In this document: positions 55,969 through 64,000 of the stretch, piece after piece
How the letters are laid out: each line of letters opens with the position of its first letter
Position numbering within the stretch: the first letter of the stretch is position 1
NCBI RefSeq assembly: GCF_000328705.1
Contig: NC_019673.1
Span: forward strand, 4,588,001-4,652,000
Origin: Saccharothrix espanaensis DSM 44229
GTDB taxonomy: Bacteria > Actinomycetota > Actinomycetes > Mycobacteriales > Pseudonocardiaceae
Reading direction: 5' to 3'
Length of the DNA: 64,000 bases
Position numbers and translations under genes: made by a program
The notes under the pieces: generated by a model
The model's database searches: none
Told to the model about the DNA's origin: nothing
Seen by the model: the letters and a program-made list of their open reading frames with translations, nothing else

Positions 55969-57075
55969 ATGCGCAAGATCGTCAACGGGCGGCGCCTGGC
56001 CGCCCGGTCCGCCATCACCCTGGTCGCCGGTGTCCTGACCGCCGGCATCACGGCCGCCCCGGCGGCCGGGATCGAGGGGTACGCGACCGAGGTCGCGCAG
56101 TCCGCGATCGCCGACATGAGCACGCGAGAGGGGATCTCGCCCGCCGCAGCGGCCGAGATCCTGCGCACGCAGGACGCCAGTGCGCGCACCCTGGGTCAGC
56201 TCAGCGACCGCCTGGGCGACCGGGTCGCGGGCGGCTACCTCGACGCCAACGGCAAGCCGGTGGTGAACGTGCTGGACGCGGCCACCGCCGAGCAGGTCCG
56301 CGCGTCCGGGGCCGAGGCCAAGCTGGTGCGGCACTCCAGCCAGGCGCTGGCCTCCGCCCAGAGCACCCTCGAATCGGTGCCCGCGGTGACCCACACCTCG
56401 GTCGGCCTGGACCCGAAGACCAACCAGGTCGTGCTCAGCGTGTCCAGCGCGGCCAAGGGCGGCGACCTGGCCGCGCTGCTGCGCACCGCCCGTCAGCTCG
56501 GCGACCGCGTGCGGGTCGAGCGGGTCACCGGTGAGATGACCCTGGCCATCCTCAACGGCGAGGCCATCACCGGCGGCGGCACCCGCTGCTCGGTCGGCTT
56601 CAACACCAACAAGGGCGGGCAGAACTACATCGTGGACGCCGGGCACTGCACCCGCGCGGTGTCCCAGTGGAACGTCGGGCCGTCGCAGGGGGCCAGCTTC
56701 CCCACCAACGACTACGGCCTGATCCGCAACACCACCGGCAGCGCCCCCGGCGCGGTCTCGCTCTACAACGGCTCCAGCCAGAAGATCAGCTCGCACGCGC
56801 CGGCCACGGTCGGCCAGCGGATCCAGAAGAGCGGCAGCACCACGCGGCTCACCTCGGGTTCGGTGCAGCGGCTCAACGTCACGGTGAACTACTCCGAGGG
56901 CGCGGTGCGCGAGCTGATCCAGACCAACGCGCTGGCCAACCCCGGCGACTCGGGCGGCTGCCTGTTCGCCGGCAGCGTCGGCCTGGGCATCACCTCCGGC
57001 AAGGGCAGCGGCACCTCGTACTACCAGCCGGTCGCGGAGGCCCTGACCGCCTACGGCGTCACGCTCAACCCCTGA
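55969..57075 (+). CDS. Secreted S1 serine protease with propeptide (streptogrisin-like)
   Basis: 368 residues. Signal peptide (about 1-33, ending in APAAG), a long alpha-lytic-type propeptide (about 34-200, with VLDAATAEQVRASGAEAKLV) and a small chymotrypsin-fold mature enzyme from about residue 201. Catalytic H226 in DAGHC, D248 in NDYGL and S328 in GDSGGC. The propeptide is expected to act as folding chaperone and inhibitor, as in alpha-lytic protease and streptogrisins. The 256-bp upstream gap contains an AT-rich stretch near 55770-55800. Confidence 0.95.
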   Translation: MRKIVNGRRLAARSAITLVAGVLTAGITAAPAAGIEGYATEVAQSAIADMSTREGISPAAAAEILRTQDASARTLGQLSDRLGDRVAGGYLDANGKPVVNVLDAATAEQVRASGAEAKLVRHSSQALASAQSTLESVPAVTHTSVGLDPKTNQVVLSVSSAAKGGDLAALLRTARQLGDRVRVERVTGEMTLAILNGEAITGGGTRCSVGFNTNKGGQNYIVDAGHCTRAVSQWNVGPSQGASFPTNDYGLIRNTTGSAPGAVSLYNGSSQKISSHAPATVGQRIQKSGSTTRLTSGSVQRLNVTVNYSEGAVRELIQTNALANPGDSGGCLFAGSVGLGITSGKGSGTSYYQPVAEALTAYGVTLNP

Positions 57076-57094
57076 TAGCGGGCGGGTGAGACAA

Positions 57095-57140
57095 AGCGCG
57101 GGTGGAATCAGCCGGGAAAATGGCCGATCCCACCCGCGCT
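57095..57140. terminator. Hairpin between convergent genes
   Basis: AGCGCGGGTGG (57095-57105) and CCACCCGCGCT (57130-57140), perfect 11-bp arms with a 24-nt loop, between the serine protease and the rox-like gene. Confidence 0.65.
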
Positions 57141-57231
57141 GCGCACCACGAATGCGCGTCCGACCGGGTCGAACCCATTCACGGAATCCGCCGACCGGCG
57201 GCGGGGAACACCCCGGACGGCGGCCGGACGA

Positions 57232-58671
<1,440 letters not shown>

Positions 58672-58811
58672 TCACCACAACCGCGTTCCGGTCGACTGCT
58701 CCACCTGCGGCCCCGCGTCCCGCGAGACCCCTGTCGACTGCTTCAGACCTACGTCGCACGTCCCTGATTTCCGCTGGTTCCGGCATCGGCGGGAGATTCT
58801 GCGGCACCACC

Positions 58812-58831
58812 GGGGTCTTGCCGCAAGCCCC
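58812..58831 (-). promoter_or_regulatory. Rifamycin-associated element (RAE)
   Basis: On the minus strand this reads GGGGCTTGCGGCAAG followed by ACCCC. The published RAE consensus, as I recall it, is GGGGCTTGCGGCAAG-N-CCC, found upstream of rifamycin-inactivating genes in actinomycetes and required for their rifampin induction. It is oriented toward rox and lies 152 bp before its ATG. Confidence 0.85.
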
Positions 58832-58858
58832 CCGGTGCGCTATATGTTGATAGTGGCG

Positions 58859-58876
58859 GGAAGTGTTCGCACTTCC
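58859..58876. other. Small hairpin with TTCG loop
   Basis: GGAAGTG (58859-58865) and CACTTCC (58870-58876) with a TTCG loop, a very stable tetraloop if transcribed to the right. It lies between the RAE and the LysR remnant, flanked by AT-rich TATAT stretches, and may terminate residual lysR transcripts. Confidence 0.4.
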
Positions 58877-58885
58877 GGCCATTCT

Positions 58886-59250
58886 CTATATGCGCGTCGG
58901 CTGATCCTCCCGCGCCGGCCGGAGCACCCGGCGCACGGCGGCGCGCAGCCACTGATGCCCGCCGTCGGCGGTGTGCCGCAGGTGCCAGGCCATGCCGATC
59001 GTCAGCGGTGGCAACGGAAACGGGATCTCCAGCAGGTGCAGACCCAGCACGCGCGCCGCGTCGCTCAGCGGTGACGGCGGCTCGCCCGGCAACGCCGTCG
59101 GCACCAGGCGTCCGGGCAGGACGGCGCTGACCCGCCGGGTGAGCTTGTGCTCGGCCGGGGCCAGACTGGCCACCGGGTTCCGCCCCAGTGGTGCACGCAG
59201 ACCCTCAACCCCGCCGTGCTCGTCACGCCGCAGGCCGCCGATGCCCACTG
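58886..59250 (-). pseudogene. Remnant of a LysR-type regulator (C-terminal end)
   Basis: The frame reads HLLEIPFPLPPLTIGMAWH and then RHTADGGHQWLRAAVRRVLR before its stop, closely resembling the last strand and helix of LysR substrate-binding domains. Nothing like the LysR winged helix precedes: upstream sequence soon runs into the terminator of the PEBP gene. A 5'-truncated relic is the best reading. Confidence 0.5.
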
Positions 59251-59290
59251 ATCCCACCACCGAGTCGCCGCACCACCTGACGGCACCGGC

Positions 59291-59322
59291 GCGCCGCCCC
59301 ACCGCGATCGGTGGGGCGGCGC
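59291..59322. terminator. Strong hairpin downstream of the PEBP gene
   Basis: GCGCCGCCCCACCG (59291-59304) and CGGTGGGGCGGCGC (59309-59322) form a perfect 14-bp stem with a CGAT loop, starting a few bases after the stop of the minus-strand gene that ends at 59330. Confidence 0.75.
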
Positions 59323-59329
59323 CGTGGTG

Positions 59330-59911
59330 TCACGACTCGCCGGTGATCCTGGCCGAGCCGATCGACGCCGCCGCGATCGCCCTGGCGGCCGTCTGGATGG
59401 AGGAGTTGGAGTTCAGGTTGGTCAGCGACGCCCGGTTGAGCGCGTGCACGACGAACTCGTAGGTGTTCACCGTCGAGGGCGAGCACGGGCCCTGGTAGCC
59501 GAACAGGCTGGCGCTGCCCCGGTAGTAGATCTGCCGGGACCCCGAGGGGACCGGCGGCTGGTAGACGTGCTGGACGTTCTGGGGCAACGAGGTCGTCGCC
59601 ACCGGGATGTCGTAGATGATCCAGTGGAGGAGGTTGGCGTTGTCGAGGTCACGCATGACGATCGCGTAGCTCTGCGCGGCCGCCGGCGCGCCCGACCAGG
59701 CCAGGGGTGGGGACTCGTTCTTCTTGGCGGGGTCGTTGCCGCCGCCACTGGTGCACTCGTGCACCTTCGGCATGACGCCGCCGTTGGCGAAAGCGGTGCT
59801 GGACAGCGCGAACGCGTTCCGGTCCGCCGACGCCGCCGACGCGGCGACGGGGGAGAGGCCGGCGGCCGTCACGACGGCCACGGCGAGCAGCGCGATTCTG
59901 GTGCTTCTCAC
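59330..59911 (-). CDS. Secreted PEBP-like protein (YbhB/YbcL family)
   Basis: 193 residues from GTG 59911 with GGGAG 6 nt upstream. Signal peptide RSTRIALLAVAVVTAAGL with a likely cut near AASAA. Mature part is a phosphatidylethanolamine-binding/Raf-kinase-inhibitor-like fold: ESPPLAWSGAPAAAQSYAIVMRD, LLHWIIYDIPVATTSLP, YEFVVHALN. Bacterial members are often kinase- or protease-binding; the role here is unknown. Divergent from the coiled-coil gene at 60217. Confidence 0.88.
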   Translation of the reverse strand: MRSTRIALLAVAVVTAAGLSPVAASAASADRNAFALSSTAFANGGVMPKVHECTSGGGNDPAKKNESPPLAWSGAPAAAQSYAIVMRDLDNANLLHWIIYDIPVATTSLPQNVQHVYQPPVPSGSRQIYYRGSASLFGYQGPCSPSTVNTYEFVVHALNRASLTNLNSNSSIQTAARAIAAASIGSARITGES

Positions 59912-60101
59912 TGGAGGCTCCCGAGGTACTTGTGGTCCCTTTGGTCCGTCCGTGGAGCGGGTTCCTACGCGCGGCGGTCCGACCAGCGTATTCATCCGGC
60001 ATTCCGGCGACCATCCTCACCGCCCCATCCCCACCGCGATATGGAGCGGCGTACGCGACAGGACAGCAGCTCACCCGCCCGCTGGCGGCCTCCAATCGGA
60101 C

Positions 60102-60150
60102 CGAAATGCTGACTTCCGATAAGGTTTACTTATCGAAAGTAAGCATTTCG
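60102..60150. promoter_or_regulatory. 49-bp imperfect palindrome
   Basis: Arms 60102-60122 and 60130-60150 are 21-bp reverse complements with only two mismatches, around a 7-nt core GGTTTAC. The half-sites read CGAAATGCT-x-ACTT-x-CGATAA. It is unusually AT-rich for this genome and lies in the intergenic region between the PEBP gene and the gene at 60217. It could be an operator, a recombinase core-type site, or a hairpin. Confidence 0.7.
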
Positions 60151-60177
60151 TCGGTTCATAGCGTTGCGTTGCGTCCG

Positions 60178-60210
60178 ATAACGTTCGAGATGACGTTATT
60201 CTGCTACGAT
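60178..60210 (+). promoter_or_regulatory. ATAACGT dyad and -10 box for gene at 60217
   Basis: ATAACGT (60178-60184) and ACGTTAT (60193-60199) form a dyad with 8-nt spacer directly upstream of TACGAT (60205-60210), which lies 6 nt before GTG 60217. The dyad sits where the -35 should be, so it is a likely repressor or activator site for a leaderless gene. Confidence 0.55.
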
Positions 60211-60216
60211 ATTGCC

Positions 60217-61377
60217 GTGACGACGACCGAGAACCTCGCCTCGACCTGCAACTACCCCGGCTGCACGCGGCCGGTGCTGCGGGGTGGTGGACCGGGGCGG
60301 CCGGCCGAGTACTGCGACCTGGCGGAGCACACCCGGTGGCGGGCGTGGCGGGAGCGGCAGCGGTTGGCCCAGGAAGCGGAGGTGGAGTCCGAGGTCGTCA
60401 CCGTGACGAAAGGGCCCCATGGGATTACCGCGGGCAAGATCAGGGCTGAAGACTTGCTGGAGCGGTTCCGGGTGCTCGCTGAGCAGATGTCGGCGACGTT
60501 GACCGGGGCCGTCGGCGAGCTCTCCGCCATCGCCGATCCGAGCGTGGCCGAGAGTCAGGTGCAGGCCGCGGAATCCGAGGCGGCGCGCAAGGTCGCCGAG
60601 GCGGAAGCCGCGGTGGCCAAGGCCGAACGGCGGCGGCAGGCCGCCGAGCAGGCGCGCGCGGCGGCCGAGGCCACCACCGAGGACGCCGTCCGGGCCGCCG
60701 AGCAGGCCGAACAAGACGCCGCCACCGCCTACGCGCAACGTGACGAGGCACGCGCCGAGGCCACCGCCGCCGTGCAACGCGCCGAGAGCGAGATCGCCGC
60801 CGCCCGGACCGAGGCCGCGACTGCCGTCGACCAGATCCGGCGCGACTGCGCCACCCAGGTCGACCAGGCCCAGGCCGACGCCGTCGCGCACGCCGAGCGT
60901 GCCCGACGCCAGGCCGCCAAGGAGATCGAGCAGGCCCAGGCCACCGCCCGTGACGAGGTCGCCCGCGCCCGGACCGAAGCCGAGGCGGCCGTGGCCCGCG
61001 CGGCGGCCGACGCGGCCGCGCACGTCGACCGGGCCCGTGCGGAAGCCGACGCGCTCGTCGCCCGCGCCCGGGAGGACGCCGCCGCCCAGATCGAGCGGAT
61101 CACCGAGATCGCCCGGCGGGACGCCGAGGCCGCGGCCCAGGCCCGTGCCGACGCCGAACGGGCCGGGCAAGCCGCCGCGGACGCCCGTGCCGAACTCGAC
61201 CGGGCCCGCGGCGAGCTGGACTCCGCGCGCCAGGCCCACCAGGCCCGGTTGGACGAGGCCGAGCGGGTCACCCGGGAACGGGTCGCGGCGCTGGAGGAGG
61301 CCCGGGTCCAGACGTTGGCGCGCGCCGAACGGGCCGAGGCGCAGCTGGACCGCGTCCTGGCCGAAACACGCGGCTAG
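60217..61377 (+). CDS. Zinc-knuckle-like protein with long coiled coil
   Basis: 386 residues from GTG 60217. A compact N-terminus with cysteines C12, C17 and C35 and H40 (STCNYPGCTRP, then EYCDLAEHTRWRAWRER) may bind zinc. From about residue 100 to the end it is an almost uninterrupted alanine/glutamate/arginine heptad coiled coil. The layout recalls plasmid KfrA-like DNA-binding coiled-coil proteins, but I cannot confirm the family. Two dyads upstream suggest tight control. Its stop overlaps that of the convergent FAD gene. Confidence 0.75.
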   Translation: MTTTENLASTCNYPGCTRPVLRGGGPGRPAEYCDLAEHTRWRAWRERQRLAQEAEVESEVVTVTKGPHGITAGKIRAEDLLERFRVLAEQMSATLTGAVGELSAIADPSVAESQVQAAESEAARKVAEAEAAVAKAERRRQAAEQARAAAEATTEDAVRAAEQAEQDAATAYAQRDEARAEATAAVQRAESEIAAARTEAATAVDQIRRDCATQVDQAQADAVAHAERARRQAAKEIEQAQATARDEVARARTEAEAAVARAAADAAAHVDRARAEADALVARAREDAAAQIERITEIARRDAEAAAQARADAERAGQAAADARAELDRARGELDSARQAHQARLDEAERVTRERVAALEEARVQTLARAERAEAQLDRVLAETRG

Positions 61378-62537
61378 CTGTCGCCGGACCGGGTCCGCTG
61401 GTCGCCGACCAGCGCGGTGGGCTTGCCGACCAGGCTCACCGCGATCCGGCGGTCCACCCACGGCAGCTTCGCCAACCGCATCGCGACCCGGCGGGCCCGC
61501 AGCCGTGCCTGCGTGGCCGGCAGGAACCACCGCGCCCCGGAGCGGGCGATCCGCTGCTTGTCCAGCACGACCGGACGCCACCGCCGTTCGTAGCCGGCCA
61601 GGTCGGTCAGGTTCTCCGCCAGCACGAACGCCCCGCCCATCCCCAGCGACGCGCCCTGCCCGGCCAGCAGTGACACCGCGCCGCACGCGTCCCCGACCAG
61701 CACCACCCGGCCGCTGCTCCACCGCGGCATCTCGATCTGCGCGACCTGGTCGTAGTAGATCTCCGGCGGGCAGCGTTCCAGCACCGTCGGCACGATCCAG
61801 CCCAACGTCGCGTACGCCGCGCGCACCGCCGCGCGGGGGTCGTCCGGCCGGGTGGGGTCCGGGGTGCGGTGCACGGTGAACGCGGCGACCCGGCCGTCGC
61901 GCAGGCCGTAGCAGCCGACCTGCCGGCCGACGGTGTCGGTGAGGCAGAACCGGCCGGCGACCAGGCGGTGGATCTCCGGGTCCTCGAAGACGAACGCCGC
62001 GGTGTGGAACCCCAGGTAGCGGAAGTACTCCGCTTCCGGGCCGAACACCAGGCCGCGCACGGTGGAGTGGATGCCGTCCGCGCCGACCAGCAGGTCCGCG
62101 TCCAGCGCCGTCCCGTCGGACAGGCGCACGGACACGCCGTCGGCGCGGTTGTCGACGGCGGTGACGGCCGCGCCGAACCGCACCCGGACGCCCGGCGGCA
62201 GCGCGGTGCGCAGGACGTGCTCGATGTCGGGGCGCATGATGCTGGTCATCCGCCCGTCCAGGGACCGGGCGAACCGCTCGAAGCTCAGGCCGACCCGACG
62301 GCGGCCGTGCTCGTCGTGGTAGCCGGCCTCGATGAAGTGGTAGCCGAGTTCGTGGACGCGGGGCAGCAGGCCCATCCGCTCGGCGGTGTCGTAGCCCGGC
62401 CCGAAGAAGTCGATCATGTAGCCCTCGGGGCGCGGGCCGGCGGCCTTCTCCACGACCTCGACGGTGTGGCCGAGCGCGCCGAGCCGGCCTGCCAGCGTGA
62501 GGCCGGCGATGCCCGCGCCGCTGATCACGACCTTCAT
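61374..62537 (-). CDS. FAD-dependent monooxygenase (PHBH fold)
   Basis: 387 residues from ATG 62537, overlapping the TetR stop by ATGA. FAD-binding GAGIAGLTLAG at the N-terminus, LLVGADGIHSTVR, and VVLVGDACGAVSLLAGQGASLGMGGA. It belongs with TetX-like/aromatic hydroxylases and probably inactivates or tailors an aromatic compound recognised by the upstream TetR. Substrate unknown; the family includes tetracycline-degrading enzymes, but no such role can be claimed from sequence. Confidence 0.93.
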   Translation of the reverse strand: MKVVISGAGIAGLTLAGRLGALGHTVEVVEKAAGPRPEGYMIDFFGPGYDTAERMGLLPRVHELGYHFIEAGYHDEHGRRRVGLSFERFARSLDGRMTSIMRPDIEHVLRTALPPGVRVRFGAAVTAVDNRADGVSVRLSDGTALDADLLVGADGIHSTVRGLVFGPEAEYFRYLGFHTAAFVFEDPEIHRLVAGRFCLTDTVGRQVGCYGLRDGRVAAFTVHRTPDPTRPDDPRAAVRAAYATLGWIVPTVLERCPPEIYYDQVAQIEMPRWSSGRVVLVGDACGAVSLLAGQGASLGMGGAFVLAENLTDLAGYERRWRPVVLDKQRIARSGARWFLPATQARLRARRVAMRLAKLPWVDRRIAVSLVGKPTALVGDQRTRSGDS

Positions 62538-63055
62538 CGCAGCACCCGCCCGAGCACGGGGACGACCAGGTCGACGGTCAGGTCGGGGTCCAGGGCGCGG
62601 TGCAGCAGGACGCCGTCGAGGGCGGCGGCGAGCACGGCGGCGGTGGCCCGCGGTGTCGGCACGTCGTGGGCGGCCAGCCAGTCGGCGACGGTGTGCCGGA
62701 ACTCGGCCAGCACCTCGCCGACCGCCTGGCGCAGGTCGTCGTGGCGGGTGGCGGCCAGGTAGGTCTCGATGAACAGCTCCTGCCCGTCGACCTCGTCCAG
62801 GGCGGTGAGGATCGCGGCGAGCGCCTCCTCGGGGGTGGCCGCGGTGGCGAGCAGGGTGGGCAGTCCGGCGAGCGCGGCGCGCAGCGCGCCGGTCGCGGCT
62901 TCGACCAGGACGGCCCGCGTCGAGTCGAAGTGGTAGTGCACCACGCCGGACCCGACGCCGGCCCGGTCGGCCAGCACTCTGGTGCTGACCGCCCCCCAGC
63001 CCTTTTCCGCGATGAGTTCCGCGGCCGCGTCGAGCAGCCGTTGTCGGACGGTCAT
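62534..63055 (-). CDS. TetR family regulator of the FAD monooxygenase operon
   Basis: 173 residues. TetR helix-turn-helix at the very N-terminus (RLLDAAAELIAEKGWGAVST, RAGVGSGVVHYHFDSTRAVL) and a short ligand-binding domain (ELFIETYLAATRHDDLRQAV). It heads the operon, with the monooxygenase coupled by an ATGA overlap. A 37-bp dyad at 63073-63109 precedes it, so autoregulation and substrate-induced derepression are likely. Confidence 0.93.
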   Translation of the reverse strand: MTVRQRLLDAAAELIAEKGWGAVSTRVLADRAGVGSGVVHYHFDSTRAVLVEAATGALRAALAGLPTLLATAATPEEALAAILTALDEVDGQELFIETYLAATRHDDLRQAVGEVLAEFRHTVADWLAAHDVPTPRATAAVLAAALDGVLLHRALDPDLTVDLVVPVLGRVLR

Positions 63056-63072
63056 CCGCTACCTCCGAACGT

Positions 63073-63109
63073 CGTTTTGGACGATCGTACTGGACGATCG
63101 TCCAAAACG
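63073..63109. promoter_or_regulatory. TetR operator dyad
   Basis: CGTTTTGGACGATCGT (63073-63088) and ACGATCGTCCAAAACG (63094-63109) are perfect 16-bp arms around a 5-nt spacer. Inside, GGACGATCGT occurs twice as a direct repeat (63079-63088 and 63092-63101), so two TetR dimers could bind on offset faces. It lies 18 bp before the TetR start. Confidence 0.85.
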
Positions 63110-63112
63110 GGT

Positions 63113-64000
63113 TCAGGCGGCGATCCGGACCTCGCCCCCGACGCCCGCGAACGCCAGCAGCCGCTCGCCCTCGGCCAGCACGTCGGCCCGCTGCGCGTCC
63201 GTCAACGGCCGGAAGACCTGCACGTCGAGGCCCTGCGCGAGCTTCCAGACTCCGTTGACGAACCCGTCCACGAGCAGGGTCGCCTTGCCGCCGATCACGA
63301 TCCCGCGCCGGTAGTCCTCGGTGGAGATGACCCGGGTCCGGTCGTCGTGGCCGAGCAGCACGTTGTCGAACTCGGGCAGGAACCGCACCGGGGCCGGGGT
63401 GTCCGGGTCGGGCAGCGGGCCCTCGGGCACGTCGTAGAGCTCGCGGCCCGTCTCGTCGGTGAGCACCCGCAGGCCCAGACCGGGCAGCACGTCTTTGAGC
63501 CGGGTCAGCCCCGACCACAGCTGCACGTCCTTCACCGTCGCCGGCCCGAACGCCGCGAGGTAGCGGCGGACGAACCCGGCCAGGTCCTCGTGCTCCCCGA
63601 CCGCGCCGAGCCACCGCGCCGCCTGCGCCCACACCGCCTGGCCCGACCGCCCCCACACCCCGCGCGGCGGCAGTTGGACCACCGGCAGCAGGTAGGTCAC
63701 GGCGTGACCGAGCGATTCGGCGTCCAGCTCCGGCCACCGCTCGGCGAGCGCCCGGCCCAGGTCGGGACGGGTGCGGGGCCGTTCGGCGAGCAGCCGCGCG
63801 CCTTCGCGCACGAGCTCGTCCGGGTCGAGCCCGGCCAGCACCGCGCGGAATGGCGAGGAGGTGAACCGGCGGCGCAGCATGGCCCGCAGCACGGGTTCGA
63901 CGCGGGCGTGGTCGGCGGCGGTGACCAGGTGGATGGTGGCCCGTTGCAGCGGGGCGCGCACCACCTTGCCGTCGGCCACGAGTTCGCCGAGCGAGTCGGG
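63113..64000 (-). CDS. AlkZ-like winged-helix protein, N-terminus cut by window edge
   Basis: The frame is open from base 64000 to the stop at 63113 (295 codons); the N-terminus lies outside. Same HTH_42/AlkZ family as 1-1060 and 45331-46416: LQRATIHLVTAADHARVEPVL, RRYLAAFGPATVKDVQLWSGL, VRFLPEFDNVLLGHDDR and LLVDGFVNGVWKL. The catalytic QxQ region is outside the window. It is upstream of and on the same strand as the TetR/monooxygenase operon, separated by that operon's operator. Confidence 0.88.
   Translation of the reverse strand, partial: PDSLGELVADGKVVRAPLQRATIHLVTAADHARVEPVLRAMLRRRFTSSPFRAVLAGLDPDELVREGARLLAERPRTRPDLGRALAERWPELDAESLGHAVTYLLPVVQLPPRGVWGRSGQAVWAQAARWLGAVGEHEDLAGFVRRYLAAFGPATVKDVQLWSGLTRLKDVLPGLGLRVLTDETGRELYDVPEGPLPDPDTPAPVRFLPEFDNVLLGHDDRTRVISTEDYRRGIVIGGKATLLVDGFVNGVWKLAQGLDVQVFRPLTDAQRADVLAEGERLLAFAGVGGEVRIAA

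Overview
This 64 kb window is very GC-rich, actinobacterial, chromosomal DNA. F420-dependent enzymes, a pknG-glnH-glnX locus, an MSMEG_4193-type phosphatase after uppP, an ECF42/DGPF pair, type VII secretion-like small proteins and many apparently leaderless genes all point to Actinobacteria. The rifampin-monooxygenase homologue with its upstream element, and the general style of the genes, suggest the order Pseudonocardiales (Saccharothrix/Actinosynnema/Lentzea-like). That placement is inference. I saw no rRNA, tRNA, CRISPR array or complete transposon.

Layout. 1-9 kb: an AlkZ-like winged-helix protein cut by the window edge, a PadR regulator, an SNF2 helicase translationally coupled to a SWIM zinc-finger protein, a lipoprotein with a DUF5703 partner, a zinc-metallopeptidase-like protein and an aldo/keto reductase. 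9.2-13.7 kb: F420 oxidoreductase, uppP and histidine phosphatase, after which the conserved order appears to break at an AT-richer gap and a tyrosine recombinase. 13.4-20.5 kb: small stress and regulatory units, namely ArsR, a metallo-beta-lactamase fold enzyme with a propeller-like protein, an ECF42 sigma factor with its DGPF protein and a divergent NTF2-like gene, and a MocR regulator divergent from an AhpD-like protein and a PEP-mutase-family enzyme. 20.6-29.7 kb: hrpA, GNAT, amidase, two MarR units, an NmrA-type protein and a trypsin-like protease.

29.8-38.4 kb is one seven-gene minus-strand operon: glnX, glnH, a coiled-coil protein, pknG, a PP2C phosphatase, a VWA protein and an FHA protein. 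It looks like a complete amino-acid-responsive kinase, phosphatase and phosphopeptide-reader unit. 38.5-51.6 kb holds metabolic genes, each beside a local regulator (MarR, PadR, TetR) with palindromic operators, and a nitroreductase-hemerythrin fusion. 51.7-54.0 kb is an orphan type VII-secretion-like module. 54.2-54.6 kb holds relics of a divergent MarR/MFS pair. 54.7-64 kb has an unrecognised protein behind a striking four-half-site dyad, a secreted serine protease, a rifampin monooxygenase with a rifamycin-associated element (RAE), a LysR remnant, a PEBP-like secreted protein, a zinc-knuckle/coiled-coil protein behind a large palindrome, a TetR/FAD-monooxygenase operon and a third AlkZ-like gene cut by the right edge.

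Start codons were chosen from Shine-Dalgarno spacing, four-base overlaps, or a -10 box placed 6-8 nt before the start (leaderless transcripts). All names rest on motifs and recognition by eye; no database search was made.
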